Below are positions 11,001-20,344 of a stretch of DNA of 64,000 nucleotides, piece after piece. Under the pieces are notes generated by a model. That model was not told the origin of the DNA, searched no databases, and worked only from the letters and a program-made list of their open reading frames with translations. The stretch lies in assembly GCA_021397845.1 (NCBI GenBank), contig CM038053.1, positions 115,832,472-115,896,471 on the forward strand. The letters are read 5' to 3'. This DNA is from Areca catechu (lineage: Eukaryota; Streptophyta; Magnoliopsida; Arecales; Arecaceae). Numbering within the stretch: position 1 is the stretch's first letter; each line of letters opens with the position of its first letter. The translations under genes were made by a program, and so were the position numbers.

Positions 11001-11195
11001 TTGGTTCAACATTCAAGAAGCAAATACATTGAAATAAGGCATCACTTCATAAGAGATCATGTGCAAAATGGTTATGTAATGCTTGATTTTGTATATACTG
11101 ATAGACAACTTACTGATATTTTTACTAAACCCCTTAGCGAAGATAAGTTTTGCAATATTAGAAGAGAGTTAGGAATCATTGACCCTTTTGTTTAA
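8080..11195 (+). pseudogene. Degenerate pol (PR-INT-RT-RNase H) of Sirevirus A
   Basis: Copia order. The protease has WYLDSG and RHMTG (about 8113). Integrase runs about 8640-9290 with LLHIDLFGP (first Asp) and LHSDHGTEFEN (second Asp), but the third acidic residue is replaced by Lys at 9012-9014 (NGMVKRKN). RT spans about 9550-10420 with TKWIFRNKLDENG, QMDVKSTFLNGF and an intact YVDD (about 10248). RNase H spans about 10600-11195 (SDADF-type motif, EAEYI, ending NIRRELGI). In-frame stops sit at 8519, 9033, 9288, 10314 and several places in RNase H, with frameshifts between. It would process and integrate the element if intact. The missing integrase Glu and the stops make it non-functional. 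Confidence 0.9.
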
Positions 11196-11314
11196 AGTCT
11201 CTTAAAATTCTTGTTGAGTCCTTTCAAATTGCTTAAAAATCCTTTCAATTTCTTCTTAGAATGGCCCCTAGACACTTCTTTGATTTTTTGAAAATTTATT
11301 ATGATTTATTTTAA

Positions 11315-11415
11315 AATTTTGACCAAGTGTCGACACTTGGAAAAGTGCCCAAGTGTCGACTCACCCGAAGTGTCGACACTTGAGGAATTTTCAAAGTGTC
11401 GACTCATGACCGACT
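11315..11415 (+). repeat. Palindrome cluster between pol and the second ORF of A
   Basis: Four GTGTCGAC motifs occur within about 85 bp. One is a perfect 18-bp palindrome, CCAAGTGTCGACACTTGG (11323-11340). The same motif builds the LTR arrays of this element, so the LTR motif also marks the intercistronic spacer. B has a counterpart at 23613. A pyrimidine-rich tract (about 11440-11850) follows before the second ORF. Confidence 0.8.
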
Positions 11416-11855
11416 GACTGTGTTTTTAGGGCATCCTGTAAGTCCTTTTCTCATTCTTTTGTCACCATTCTCTTCCTTGTGTGGTCCCTAAAAGCCATCC
11501 AAAGCCCCAAGAACTATGGATTCCCACTCTTAGATTCCCACTCTTGACCTTCTTGTTTTGGGTAAACTCCCTCTTTCTCCCTTGTTTTGGTTTGTTTTCG
11601 GTCCATTTTTCTTCTCTATACCGTGTGATTTTCGATGGTTACGGCTCAATTTTTCCATTTCACTCTTGCTTCTCCTCCCTCCGAATCGTTCCTCTCTCCC
11701 TTGGTCCACTATGGTCCGGTTCTTCCTCATTCCTTCCGATTTCACTCTCTTTTCCACTATTTTCTCTCCTTTTTGGTCTGATTCCCTCATTTGGTCTACT
11801 TTCATCTTGGTTCTTTCTTTTCCGGTTCACCCTCTCTTTTCTTGTTAGTCCTAGT

Positions 11856-12832
11856 ATGGCACCCAAAAAGCAAGTTGTGTTTCGCAAGAAGAGGACTGCC
11901 TTTGAGCATGGAGAGCCTAGTTCCAAAGAGAGGGGGTCCAAGGCTCATCAGAACCCTGTGCAGCATGATGAGGAGCAGTCCTAGGATCAACCAGCTGACA
12001 GAGTTCCCGCTTCACAGGTTTCCCCTGTAGTTGAGAGAGTGGTAGGGAAGGTCATTACTTGTGGGAGGCATGTGGATTTGCAGTTTTGGGACTCCGAGGA
12101 TTTTATCATCGATGATCTGTTGAGAGCAGCTGGACTCGTACCTTTTTGCACTTTGAGAAAGAGGTACTACCCCCACCTGATTAGAGAGTTTTATGGTAGC
12201 TTAGCCATAGATGGCCTCAGGTGGAGTGCGGTGGTCAGGGGAGTTCACATACCAATGATAGCGGAGACCATCAACAGGATTTGGCAGATTCCTCTCAGAG
12301 GTTTGGCAGCAAACTGTGTAGGAAACAGGGAAGCTACTTTTAGATGTATCTTAGAGAGAAGACATTAGAGGTGTTTCGATGGTGTCGGCTAACCAATTAT
12401 CGTTTGGGATACGAGTTCTACATCACATCATAGCTCGAATTCTGATTCTGAAGACTGGGAGGTTCGATTTCATCATAGAGAGGGAGTTAGTTCTGATGGT
12501 AGCACTGAGACAGCAGACAGCTATCAACTTACTGATGATTTTGGTGCATCAGATGGGTGAGGCCACTACATAGCATAGACTTTGCCTACTGTATGGTATG
12601 GGGCTCACTCAGATCTTTAGAGAGTTTGGTATCCCATTAGAGGGCGAGGCCTCCAAAGAGATTCTCCACACAGACACCTATGGGGAGAAATCTCTACATC
12701 GCATGGGTTTCAGGCATATCGGTGGCAGATGGTCAGGAGATAGTCTAAATAGGAGCCAAACGAGGAGGATGAGATTAGAGCTGCTGAGGCAGAGCCATCT
12801 GGACCCGCTGAGCACATTTCTCCATCCAGACT
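11856..12832 (+). pseudogene. Second (downstream) ORF of Sirevirus A, N-terminal part
   Basis: Starts MAPKKQVVFRKKR at 11856; B starts MSPRKQVIHR at the matching place. A basic N-terminus leads into a domain reading VDLQFWDSEDF, then RKRYYPHLIREFYGSL, VVRGVHI and ETINRIWQIP. That pattern (RYYPxLxREFY, VRG, INRIxxIP) resembles the plant family called putative plant transposon protein (PF20167, by recollection). Sireviruses are known for an extra ORF here, often called env-like. No signal peptide or membrane segment is evident, so an envelope role is not supported. TAG at 11982 and 12366 and frameshifts break it. Element C interrupts it at 12832; the rest is at 31147-31879. Confidence 0.65.
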
Positions 12833-14712
12833 TGATGCGGGACAATTATGAAAACCTAATCTACTGATTATGGACCTAATTAACAGAGAAAAATAGTAAT
12901 TAAGTTTTTATAATTTTTGGATTTTTTTTAAGACTCAAAGTTGGCAATGAAAGTAACTAGTCAACTAGTTATGCCTGCACATGTAGATCTAACAAAGTAA
13001 CTAAAATAATCAAGATTTGGTGATTAAAAAATCACCTTAAACTAGGGTTTGCTTTCAAAAATTAGAACTAAGAGTAAAGAAGGGTTTTTCTGAATTTTAC
13101 CAATGACTAATTTCTCTCTAAAGTAGATTTGTTGGAACTCTTAGAATCTCGTGGCAAGGCTTCAAGATTTCGATCTTCAGCTTCGATCTTCCACGAAATT
13201 GGTTCCAAGGCAAGAACACCTCGACTTTAGTTCCTGATCACCTACAAACACTCAACAAAAAAAGTTTTCAGCTAAATAGAAGCAAAGTAAAGAAAAGATG
13301 AAAAAGTAAAAGGGAAAAGGAAAGGAAGAAGTTGGCTAGAGTTTTTTGGCGTCTAGATAAGTAGGGCCTCACACCCCGTGATGTTCCGAAGAACAAAGGA
13401 AAGGGCCTCACACCCAGCGATGCACATAGCAAAGGAAGAAAATTTGACAGAGTGTCTCTTTATTTCATCAATAAATCATTTATAATACAAGGGGGTTGAT
13501 GGAGTATTTATAGATCAACAACCAGAGATGTAAGGGTTACAAAGACTAGTGTTAGTTTTATTTAGGCAATGATTCTTAGAAACCTTGCTCTGGGTATCTT
13601 GGACACCTGCTCTTGGGTTGATCTGGGACTCTCTCCAAGGTGGACGAATTCATGGGCCTCTCATCCAAAGTTGGTGCCAAGATGTGGATTGGTGAGGTGT
13701 CATGATAAAGGGCCAAGATTGCTTCATGGATTGCCCTGATTACTAGACTCTAAAGTCTGGATGATGTGGGCTCCTACAGGATAGTGGACACTTCAGTCTG
13801 GATAAAAGACAACTCAAGAGTTTTCTTTGGATTCTTAAGTTTGGAACTTGAGTAACTTGAACTCTGAAGTAGAAAATTTTCTTGATCCTCTCCTTGATTG
13901 GTGTCCCCTTGAGATAGAAGTGCATTGAAATGGGTGATCAACTAGGCTTAAAACTCTTGGAAGTTGGCATCAAAGACTTGAGTATGAGGGTGCCAATTAG
14001 AGGACTCCTTCTGCTTTACTCTTAAAAAGAAGGGGCACAGATTCATGAATAAAAGAGGCATCCAAGGGAGTGTGACATGGCAAGTGTGTTGTCCCAATGA
14101 AGTGGCATGTGGTGTTATCTCGATGGTGTCAAGTGATGTCCAAACATAGAATATGATGTTGTCCAAATTCTTGAAAAGGTGGCTCCAAGAAGTCGTTGCA
14201 CATGACAAGTGACTTGGGCTAGCACATGGGGTCACAGGGGTCTTCAATTGGGCTCCCCTTGTATTACAGGACTCAATAACTAATTATTACAAGACTCAAA
14301 ATTAAACCAACCAAATAACTAAGTCCCACTTGATCAATTGATCAAAAGGCATAACCTCATGCAACAAAAAAGAATAAATTTGGTAAACAGGGTTTGGCCC
14401 AATAGGGTTTGACACAATTGATAAATGAAATTTTTATATAAATCTTAATTGGTAAAAAGGGCTAACTGACACTGGACCATTTATAACCCAATTGAAATTA
14501 AGATTTTTTACAAACTCAATTTTGGATCTAGGAATTTTGATAGGGACTCAATTTTAGGATTTAGGACTAAACCCAACGAAGCTAAAATAACAAAATTTAA
14601 AGATAAAATATTTACAGATAAAAAGAGGTTTGGGTTCAGGACTTTATTCACAGGTGATCCACAGGGATGTGGGTTTAACCTGCCAATATTTTCTGGCCCT
14701 GATTCTACACCA
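12833..14712 (-). repeat. Left LTR of C (3' LTR in element orientation)
   Basis: 1,880 bp, AT-rich, about 93-95% like the right copy by eye. It contains two near copies of GGGCCTCACACCC(C/A)G(C/T)GATG (about 13365 and 13404). Open frames within (13743-13925, 13948-14247, both minus) have counterparts of different length in the right copy and are not genes. Confidence 0.85.
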
Positions 14713-15240
14713 ATTCTCCCCAGGTGGAAGAAACTAGATCCTATCGAGTATGGGTCAACTCTGCTATGATAGCGCTCTAGTAAGTTTAGGTCAACTCTTT
14801 ATAAGTCCTCTCTGGTGATCCAAGAATCATCAGTCTCAGGTCGTCCTTGCCAACGAACCAGATATCACTGATAATCTTTATCCCGAGGAGCGATAATCTT
14901 GTCATCCAAGATTGCCTCGATCCTGTCTCTCTGGGCTGGTGGTATGATAGGTAGACACACATGGGTTGGCTCACTCTCAAGGATCGGATTCGGCCCAAAT
15001 GGCTCACTAGGAATCAACGTTGGCTCCCTATACTCAGTAAGGTCTGAAACATTGAAAATAGAATTAATGCCTAGTTCAGGTGGTAACTCAAACACGTAGG
15101 ATTATATCCGATTTTCCTAATTACTTTGTATGGTCCAATACACGGGCATGTAACTTTTTTATGGTTCCAGGTGGGAACCGTTCAAGTCATAGTCTAACCA
15201 TGACAAAGTCTCCTTCATTGAATTTCTTTATGTCTTTTTC
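14713..15240 (-). pseudogene. Integrase C-terminus and chromodomain remnant of C
   Basis: Reading from 15240 leftwards on the minus strand: a degenerate GPY/F-type module (NEGDFVMVRL, ERFPPG), then FELPPELGINSIFNVSDL (about 15095-15040), a linker, and a chromodomain with EAILDDKIIAPRDKDYQ, a stop, YLVRWQGRPETDDSWITRE (about 14935-14805). It continues to LLERYHSRVDPYS just before the polypurine tract. Chromodomains at the integrase end define chromoviruses and steer integration to marked chromatin. The aromatic and Trp residues of the fold are present. Stops and frameshifts occur in the module before it, and the integrase core is absent. Confidence 0.8.
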
Positions 15241-15244
15241 TCTT

Positions 15245-16325
15245 TTTTTTTTTATTGACATGCATGTAAACCCTAAACTACAACTAAGTTTGACCCTTGG
15301 TTGGTGGGTGACATGCAGATGAAAACTTAATATGAACTCTTAATAAATGCCATAAAGTCTGCTAGAAATAGGTTGTAAACCTAACATGCTCAATGGGCTT
15401 ATGCAACATGCTAACCTCTTCAAAATGTAATCTAACGGTCTTAGAAACATGGGAAGCTTCAGGAAAAGATAGGAAATAAAAAGTTGATTCGGGGTTAGAT
15501 TGAAAATAAGAAGGGCTTTCAGGGAATAGTCTTAGACTAATGGGGTTGACCTTAAAGTTTAGACACTGAATTACATCTACTGGCACTAAAAGGTCCACTT
15601 GATGGAAAAATGGGTCACTAATCTCAGAGAAGAGATCTTCAATTGAAGTCAAAGGGGTGACTTCAGCCTGAGGATACCGGACTAAAGAAATCATGTCCTC
15701 AATAGGCTTTATGACTTGAGTCTCTTCTAGTATTTCCTCAGGTAAAGTCTTAGCAGTAGGGTTAGGTTTCTCTTGGATCTCTTTTTCTAAGGGTCCTACC
15801 AGTATAGTTTCAGTCAGGGTATGGTCATGGTCAACTAATTCTAGGCTGGCTTCATTCTAGGTGCCTACCAGGTCAGCTAATTCTAGGTCAACCATATGTA
15901 TTTCCTCTCTCCTTCATACTCATCCAGTAAGTTCACATCAACCTCATACACTTCTTTTTCAATGTTATCTTTGTGAACCAATAGGATAGTAGGAGTAGGT
16001 TGGTTAAGGTAAAATTAGCTAGGATTTGGACTAGTAGGGTAGGTCGGCTCGGATTAGGGTTGAGTCGGCTCGGGTGAGAATTGGGTCGACTCTGTTGAGG
16101 AATGGGTCGACTCGGGTGGATTTGACTAGATCTTGATTTTTGATAAGGAGCACTAATCCTAATGAGTTCTGGCTGACTAAGGAGAACATGACTAGCACTA
16201 GATTGATACCCAGGGGTTAGGGGTTCCTTAGGTTCATAGGATATGGGCTCAGATCTATAGGTCTAGATCTGGTTCGTAGGAGCTGGGTTCAAAGGATCTG
16301 GGTGCATAGGAACTAGGTTCATATG
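15245..16325 (-). other. Unrecognised internal stretch of C
   Basis: This lies between the chromodomain remnant and the gag remnant, where pol should be. One minus-strand frame (15362-15694, 110 codons) is open, rich in S, P and F and without a domain I know. Around 16020-16110 the words GTCGGCTCG and GTCGACTC recur in short tandem form. From about 16200 to 16340 there are imperfect 20-bp repeats of the type TCATAGGATCTGGGT. It may be spacer sequence typical of the element or foreign filler that replaced pol. Confidence 0.4.
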
Positions 16326-16800
16326 ATCTGGGTAGGCACTTTTTTCTAAGTTTAAGTTTCATGTCGCTCCAGGTAGTTATGGGTATGTCTCTTCTTCGTC
16401 TGATCATTCTTTCGACATCATCCCAATAAATTCTAGCCTAGCATACTAACTTAAGCTTAGCAAACTTAAACTTTCTTTCATCATACATTAGTTCCCTCTA
16501 AAAATACAGATCCATACCATCTTCCCAATCAATATAATTCTCAAGATCAAGATCACCACCAAATTTTGGTGCTTATATCCTAAAATTCCTAGTGGTTCTC
16601 TCATCCTGATCTATAAAAGTCCTAGGGTTGGGTTCTAGGAATGGGTCAGGGTATGGGGTCTCAAGTTTAGGCTTAGTACGGGTTATAGGGTTCTCTCTAG
16701 GTTTTTGAATCATTCATCCAGTCGGTCAAACCTAGTATTGAGTTGTCCTAACTGTTCAGTCATAGTCCTAAAGAAGGTCTCAAGGTTAGACTCCATGGTC
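16326..16800 (-). pseudogene. Degenerate gag remnant of C
   Basis: On the minus strand the reading includes FGGDLDLENYIDWEDGMDLYF (about 16565-16500), then ERKFKFAKLKLV, ARIYWDDVERMIRRR and TWSDMKLKLRKK (about 16360). This is the core of the plant Ty3/Gypsy retrotransposon gag domain, in which a WE.M...F helix is followed by KL.L...A..WW-type and TW..MK..L motifs. Upstream (about 16790-16720) a heptad-like MTEQLGQLNTRFDRLDE suggests the usual N-terminal coiled coil. Several stops and frameshifts break it. It is oriented as expected between the right-hand PBS and the missing pol; element B is inserted about 140 bp upstream of it in element orientation. Confidence 0.7.
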
Positions 16801-16937
16801 AAGCTGGTTTGGGTTTGGATGAGACTACCAGTATGGAGTTCCTAATCTAGTAGCCATGCAATGCACATAGACAACACTCAGACTAGGGTTTCCTAGACCT
16901 AGAGCTCAAGTGGAATGGGTTAGCTCAAATTATAGCC

Positions 16938-18561
16938 TGTTGACTCCACTAATTGATTTTGATGATAAGCAAAACAGTTAAGTATAAGTTGAGGACTAAT
17001 GATTTGCTTTGAGTGTATTTTTATTGAAAAGATGTTCACAAAATTTGAAGAAGCCAAATTGTCTTGAAGAAACCAAGTTTAAAAGAAAAGTTTGCTCAAA
17101 GAGGACTTGGACACTTAAGAGATGGTTGAATGGATGGCCAAGCTAAGTAAAAACTTGTTCCAGCTCAAATTCAGCAGTTTCTATGTATTTTTCAGTGAAG
17201 TGTTCAAAATGTCGACACATGACATGAAGTGTCGACACATGAGGATGAATTGTCGACTCAAGCTGGTATGCAGTAAAGTTTTAGATGGCATTGATGAAGT
17301 GTTGACACATGAACCTGAAGTGTCGACTCAAGATGTTGACACATCGATCAACATATCGTCTGAGACTTTCAAGCCACAGAACTTGCAAAAGTTGAAGGAG
17401 TAGCTGAAGTATCGACACATGGAAGCAAGGTGTCGACTCAACTGAGAAGGTGTCGACACATCTGAGATTTTCAGAGAATCTGAATGGAGCTTTTTGAACT
17501 ATGTGTCGACTCAAGAAGAATATGTGTCAACCTTTTGTGTCGACTCAACTGAGGAAGTGTCGACACATGAAGTTATGGCCGCTAGTTTTTTCAAATGTAG
17601 AACTCACCCAAAATACCTCCAATGGCTAGTTTTTCAAGTGTAACAGCTAGATTTCGATTTTGAGGCCTTGGGAGGGTATTTATTTGCTCCAAATTAAATC
17701 TAAACACATGATATTGAATACCATTAAAGAGTTTTGAGAGAAAAGAAGAGAGAAGAGCCTTAACTCCTATTCATTCAAGTTTCAACCACTCATAAGCTAA
17801 AGGAAGCCTCCAAGCATTCAAAAGTCATCAAGAGCATTGAACATCATTCAATCTTGGGCATTCAAAAGGCTTCAACAAAGACAAAGCAACTCTACATTGA
17901 GCTACATCGAGATATTCGCTTTGTTATTGAAAGCTTACATTGGTTCTTTATTTCTAAACCTTATTTCTTGTAACGATTCTTGGTTAGCCTATTATAAAAC
18001 CAAGTGAGGTTATTGGTAAGCCTTGGAAAACCAATTAGGTTGGTGGTTAGCCTGCAAAACCACTAAGGCTTTTGGTTAGCCCAGAAAATCAAGGAAGGTT
18101 GTTGGTTAGTCTTGTGAAAACCAATTAGGTTCTTGGTTAGCCCACAAAATCAAGTGAGGTTGTGACTTGTGATCCTTGTAAAAACATGTCGGGTTTTGAT
18201 TTGTGAGCCCGAAAAACTAATTGGCTATAATCATGTGATTATAGTGAATTCCCAAGAAGATCTTGGGGAGTGGATGTAGGTGCACTGGTTGGCACCGAAC
18301 CACTATAGCTTTTGGTGTTTATGATTTATTGATCTCTCTCTCCTTGCTCTTTATTTATTGCTCTTAATTTCTGCTGCACTTTTATTTTAGAGCATTGCAT
18401 TTGAATCATAGTACCTTGCTATATATATATACTTGTTGAATTGGATTGCTTTGCTTAGTATCTAGTTTTTATAAAGTTTGTAGCTTGTCATATTAAGTTA
18501 GCTTAAATTAATTTTTAGAGACCAAATTCACCCCCCCTCTTAGGTTGCTTACTGGGTAACA
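16938..18561 (+). repeat. 5' LTR of Sirevirus B
   Basis: 1,624 bp. It carries a palindrome array (about 17205-17575), a block of six or so GGTTNTTGGTTAGCC(N)AAAACCA repeats (17975-18150), a GGATGTAGGTGCACTGGTTGGCACCGAACCACTATAG block (18273-18308) and a C-run ending in GGTAACA. The layout is the same as in A but the sequence is clearly diverged, so A and B are sister subfamilies. Confidence 0.92.
17205..17575 (+). repeat. Palindrome array in the 5' LTR of B
   Basis: About ten copies of (A/T)(A/G)TGTCGACACATG or GTGTCGACTCAA, for example at about 17212, 17232, 17249 and 17450. The flanks favour ACACATGA, whereas A favours ACTCACA and ACACTT, so the array core (GTCGAC) is shared and the flanks are subfamily-specific. 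The right-LTR copy lies at about 27045-27425. Confidence 0.8.
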
Positions 18562-18563
18562 AG

Positions 18564-18576
18564 TGGTATCAAAGCC
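18564..18576 (+). other. Primer binding site of B
   Basis: TGGTATCAAAGCC begins 2 bp after the 5' LTR, the same variant tRNA-Met-type site as in A. Confidence 0.85.
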
Positions 18577-18618
18577 CTGTTCTCAGTGTATAGGCTTTTC
18601 CGCCTTGAGTAAAGATCT

Positions 18619-20344
18619 ATGGCAGCCCCAATTGGTACTAATGTAGTTGAGGGACAAGCCTCAAATAGACCTCCATTTTTTAATGGAACAAATTATACTT
18701 ATTGAAAAACTAGGATGAGAATTTATATGCATTCTATTGATTATAATTTATGGAAAGTAGTAGATAAGGGTCTTATATTCCTTCGATAGTGGTTATGGTA
18801 TTTCTATCCCAAAACTTGAAGAGGATTGGGATGAAAATGACATTAAACAATCTAAGATTAATGCAAAGGCAATGAATCTTCTTTATTGTGCATTAGATCC
18901 TAGCAAATTTAATAGGATATCTACATGCATGTCTATCAAAGAAATATGGGACACACTTGAAGTTACCCATGAGGGTACCGATCAAGTGAAGAACACTAAG
19001 GTTAATAAGTTAGTGCACACATATGAGATGTTTCGGATGGAACCAAATGAATCTATCACTGATATGTATACACTATTCACTAATATACTTAATAATATGA
19101 GAAGTCTTGGTAAAGTCATGTCTAATGCTGATCTTGTGAATAAAATTTTTAGATCACTTCCAACATCATGGGATCTAAAGGTGACCGTAATTCAAGAAGC
19201 AAAGGATGTGGATAAGCTACCTCTTGAGTAGCTAGTGGGATCGCTCATGACTTATGAGCTCAATCTCAAACAAAAATCTATGGACATGGACAAGAAGAAA
19301 AAGGGGATTGCTTTCAAGTCAAATATACAAGAAGAATTTTCAATTGATGAGTCTGAAGATGAAGAGGAAGAAGAAAGTGAAGAAGCCCTCCTTGCACGAA
19401 AGTTTAGAAGATTCATGAAGAGGAGAAAATTTCCTTACAAAAAGAAACATCAATCCAAAGAAAAAGGAAAAGAAAAAGAGAAAGAAAAAGAAAAGGAAAA
19501 GGAGAAGGAAGTACCTATATGCTTCGAGTGCAAGAAGCCAGGACACTACAAGTTCGACTGTCCTCTCCTCAAGAAATCAAGAAAGAAATTAAGGAAGAAA
19601 GCAATAATGGCCACTTGGAGTGACAGCGAAGACTCCAATTCAGAAGAAGAGTAGACTGAAGTTGCAAATCTCTACTTCATGGCACATCAGGATAATGATG
19701 ACATGTGTTCTGATACTGAAATTGATTTCACTTTTGATGAACTTAGAAATGCTTTTGAAGAGCTTATGCATGATTATAAATTAATTTTATCTGAAAACAA
19801 GAAATTAAAAAAGCATGCAAATAGTTTTTCTTTTGAAAACAACTCTTTACTTAATGATGTTAGTTCTTTGAAATCTAAATTAGATGTTTTAGAAAAGAAA
19901 AACAATCCTTTATCTATGGAAAATGAAGTTTTGAAAAGACCTAAAAATGTTATTTCTAGCAATGATCTTTTAAAGAAAAATAAGGATTTAGAACATGAAA
20001 ATGCTAAATACAAAAATGAACTTGAAAAGATAAAACCTTTTGTTGACAAATTTACTTATAGTTCAAAAAAGTTAAATTTACTCTTAAACAATCAAAGAGC
20101 AGTTTTTAATAAGACAGGTTTAGGATATAAACCACAAAAGCAACAAAAGTATTTTAAAAACTTTTTTGTACCTGCATCATCTAGCATTACTTGTTTTACT
20201 TGCAAAAAGCTAGGTCATAAATCATATCAATGTAATTTTAGAAAAATTAATTCTTTTGGTAAAATGTGGGTTCCAAAAGGAACCATTTTGAATGCTAACC
20301 CTAAAGGACCCAAGTTGGCTTGGGTACCTAAAAACAAAGTTTGA
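18619..20344 (+). pseudogene. gag of Sirevirus B, lightly degraded
   Basis: Begins MAAPIGTNVVEGQASNRPP at 18619. Gag domain motifs are FNGTNYTY, LYCALDPSKFNRI, MFRMEPNESITDMY and LRKKAIMATWSD. A first zinc knuckle is complete (CFECKKPGHYKFDC, about 19522-19563), as is a second (CFTCKKLGHKSYQC, about 20192-20233). Between them is a long Lys/Glu/Asn-rich predicted coiled coil (about 19740-20090). Two CCHC boxes separated by a coiled coil are also seen in A. Breaks: TGA where A has Trp (about 18704), a frameshift near 18790, TAG at 19229 and 19652. The frame ends at TGA 20342, and the pol frame overlaps it by 4 bases. Confidence 0.88.

Noticed and set aside
11481..11848. 167-codon frame upstream of the downstream ORF of A, with hydrophobic stretches
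   Set aside because: The product is a translated pyrimidine-rich leader (Phe, Ser, Leu runs); B lacks a matching frame. The conserved start is at 11856.
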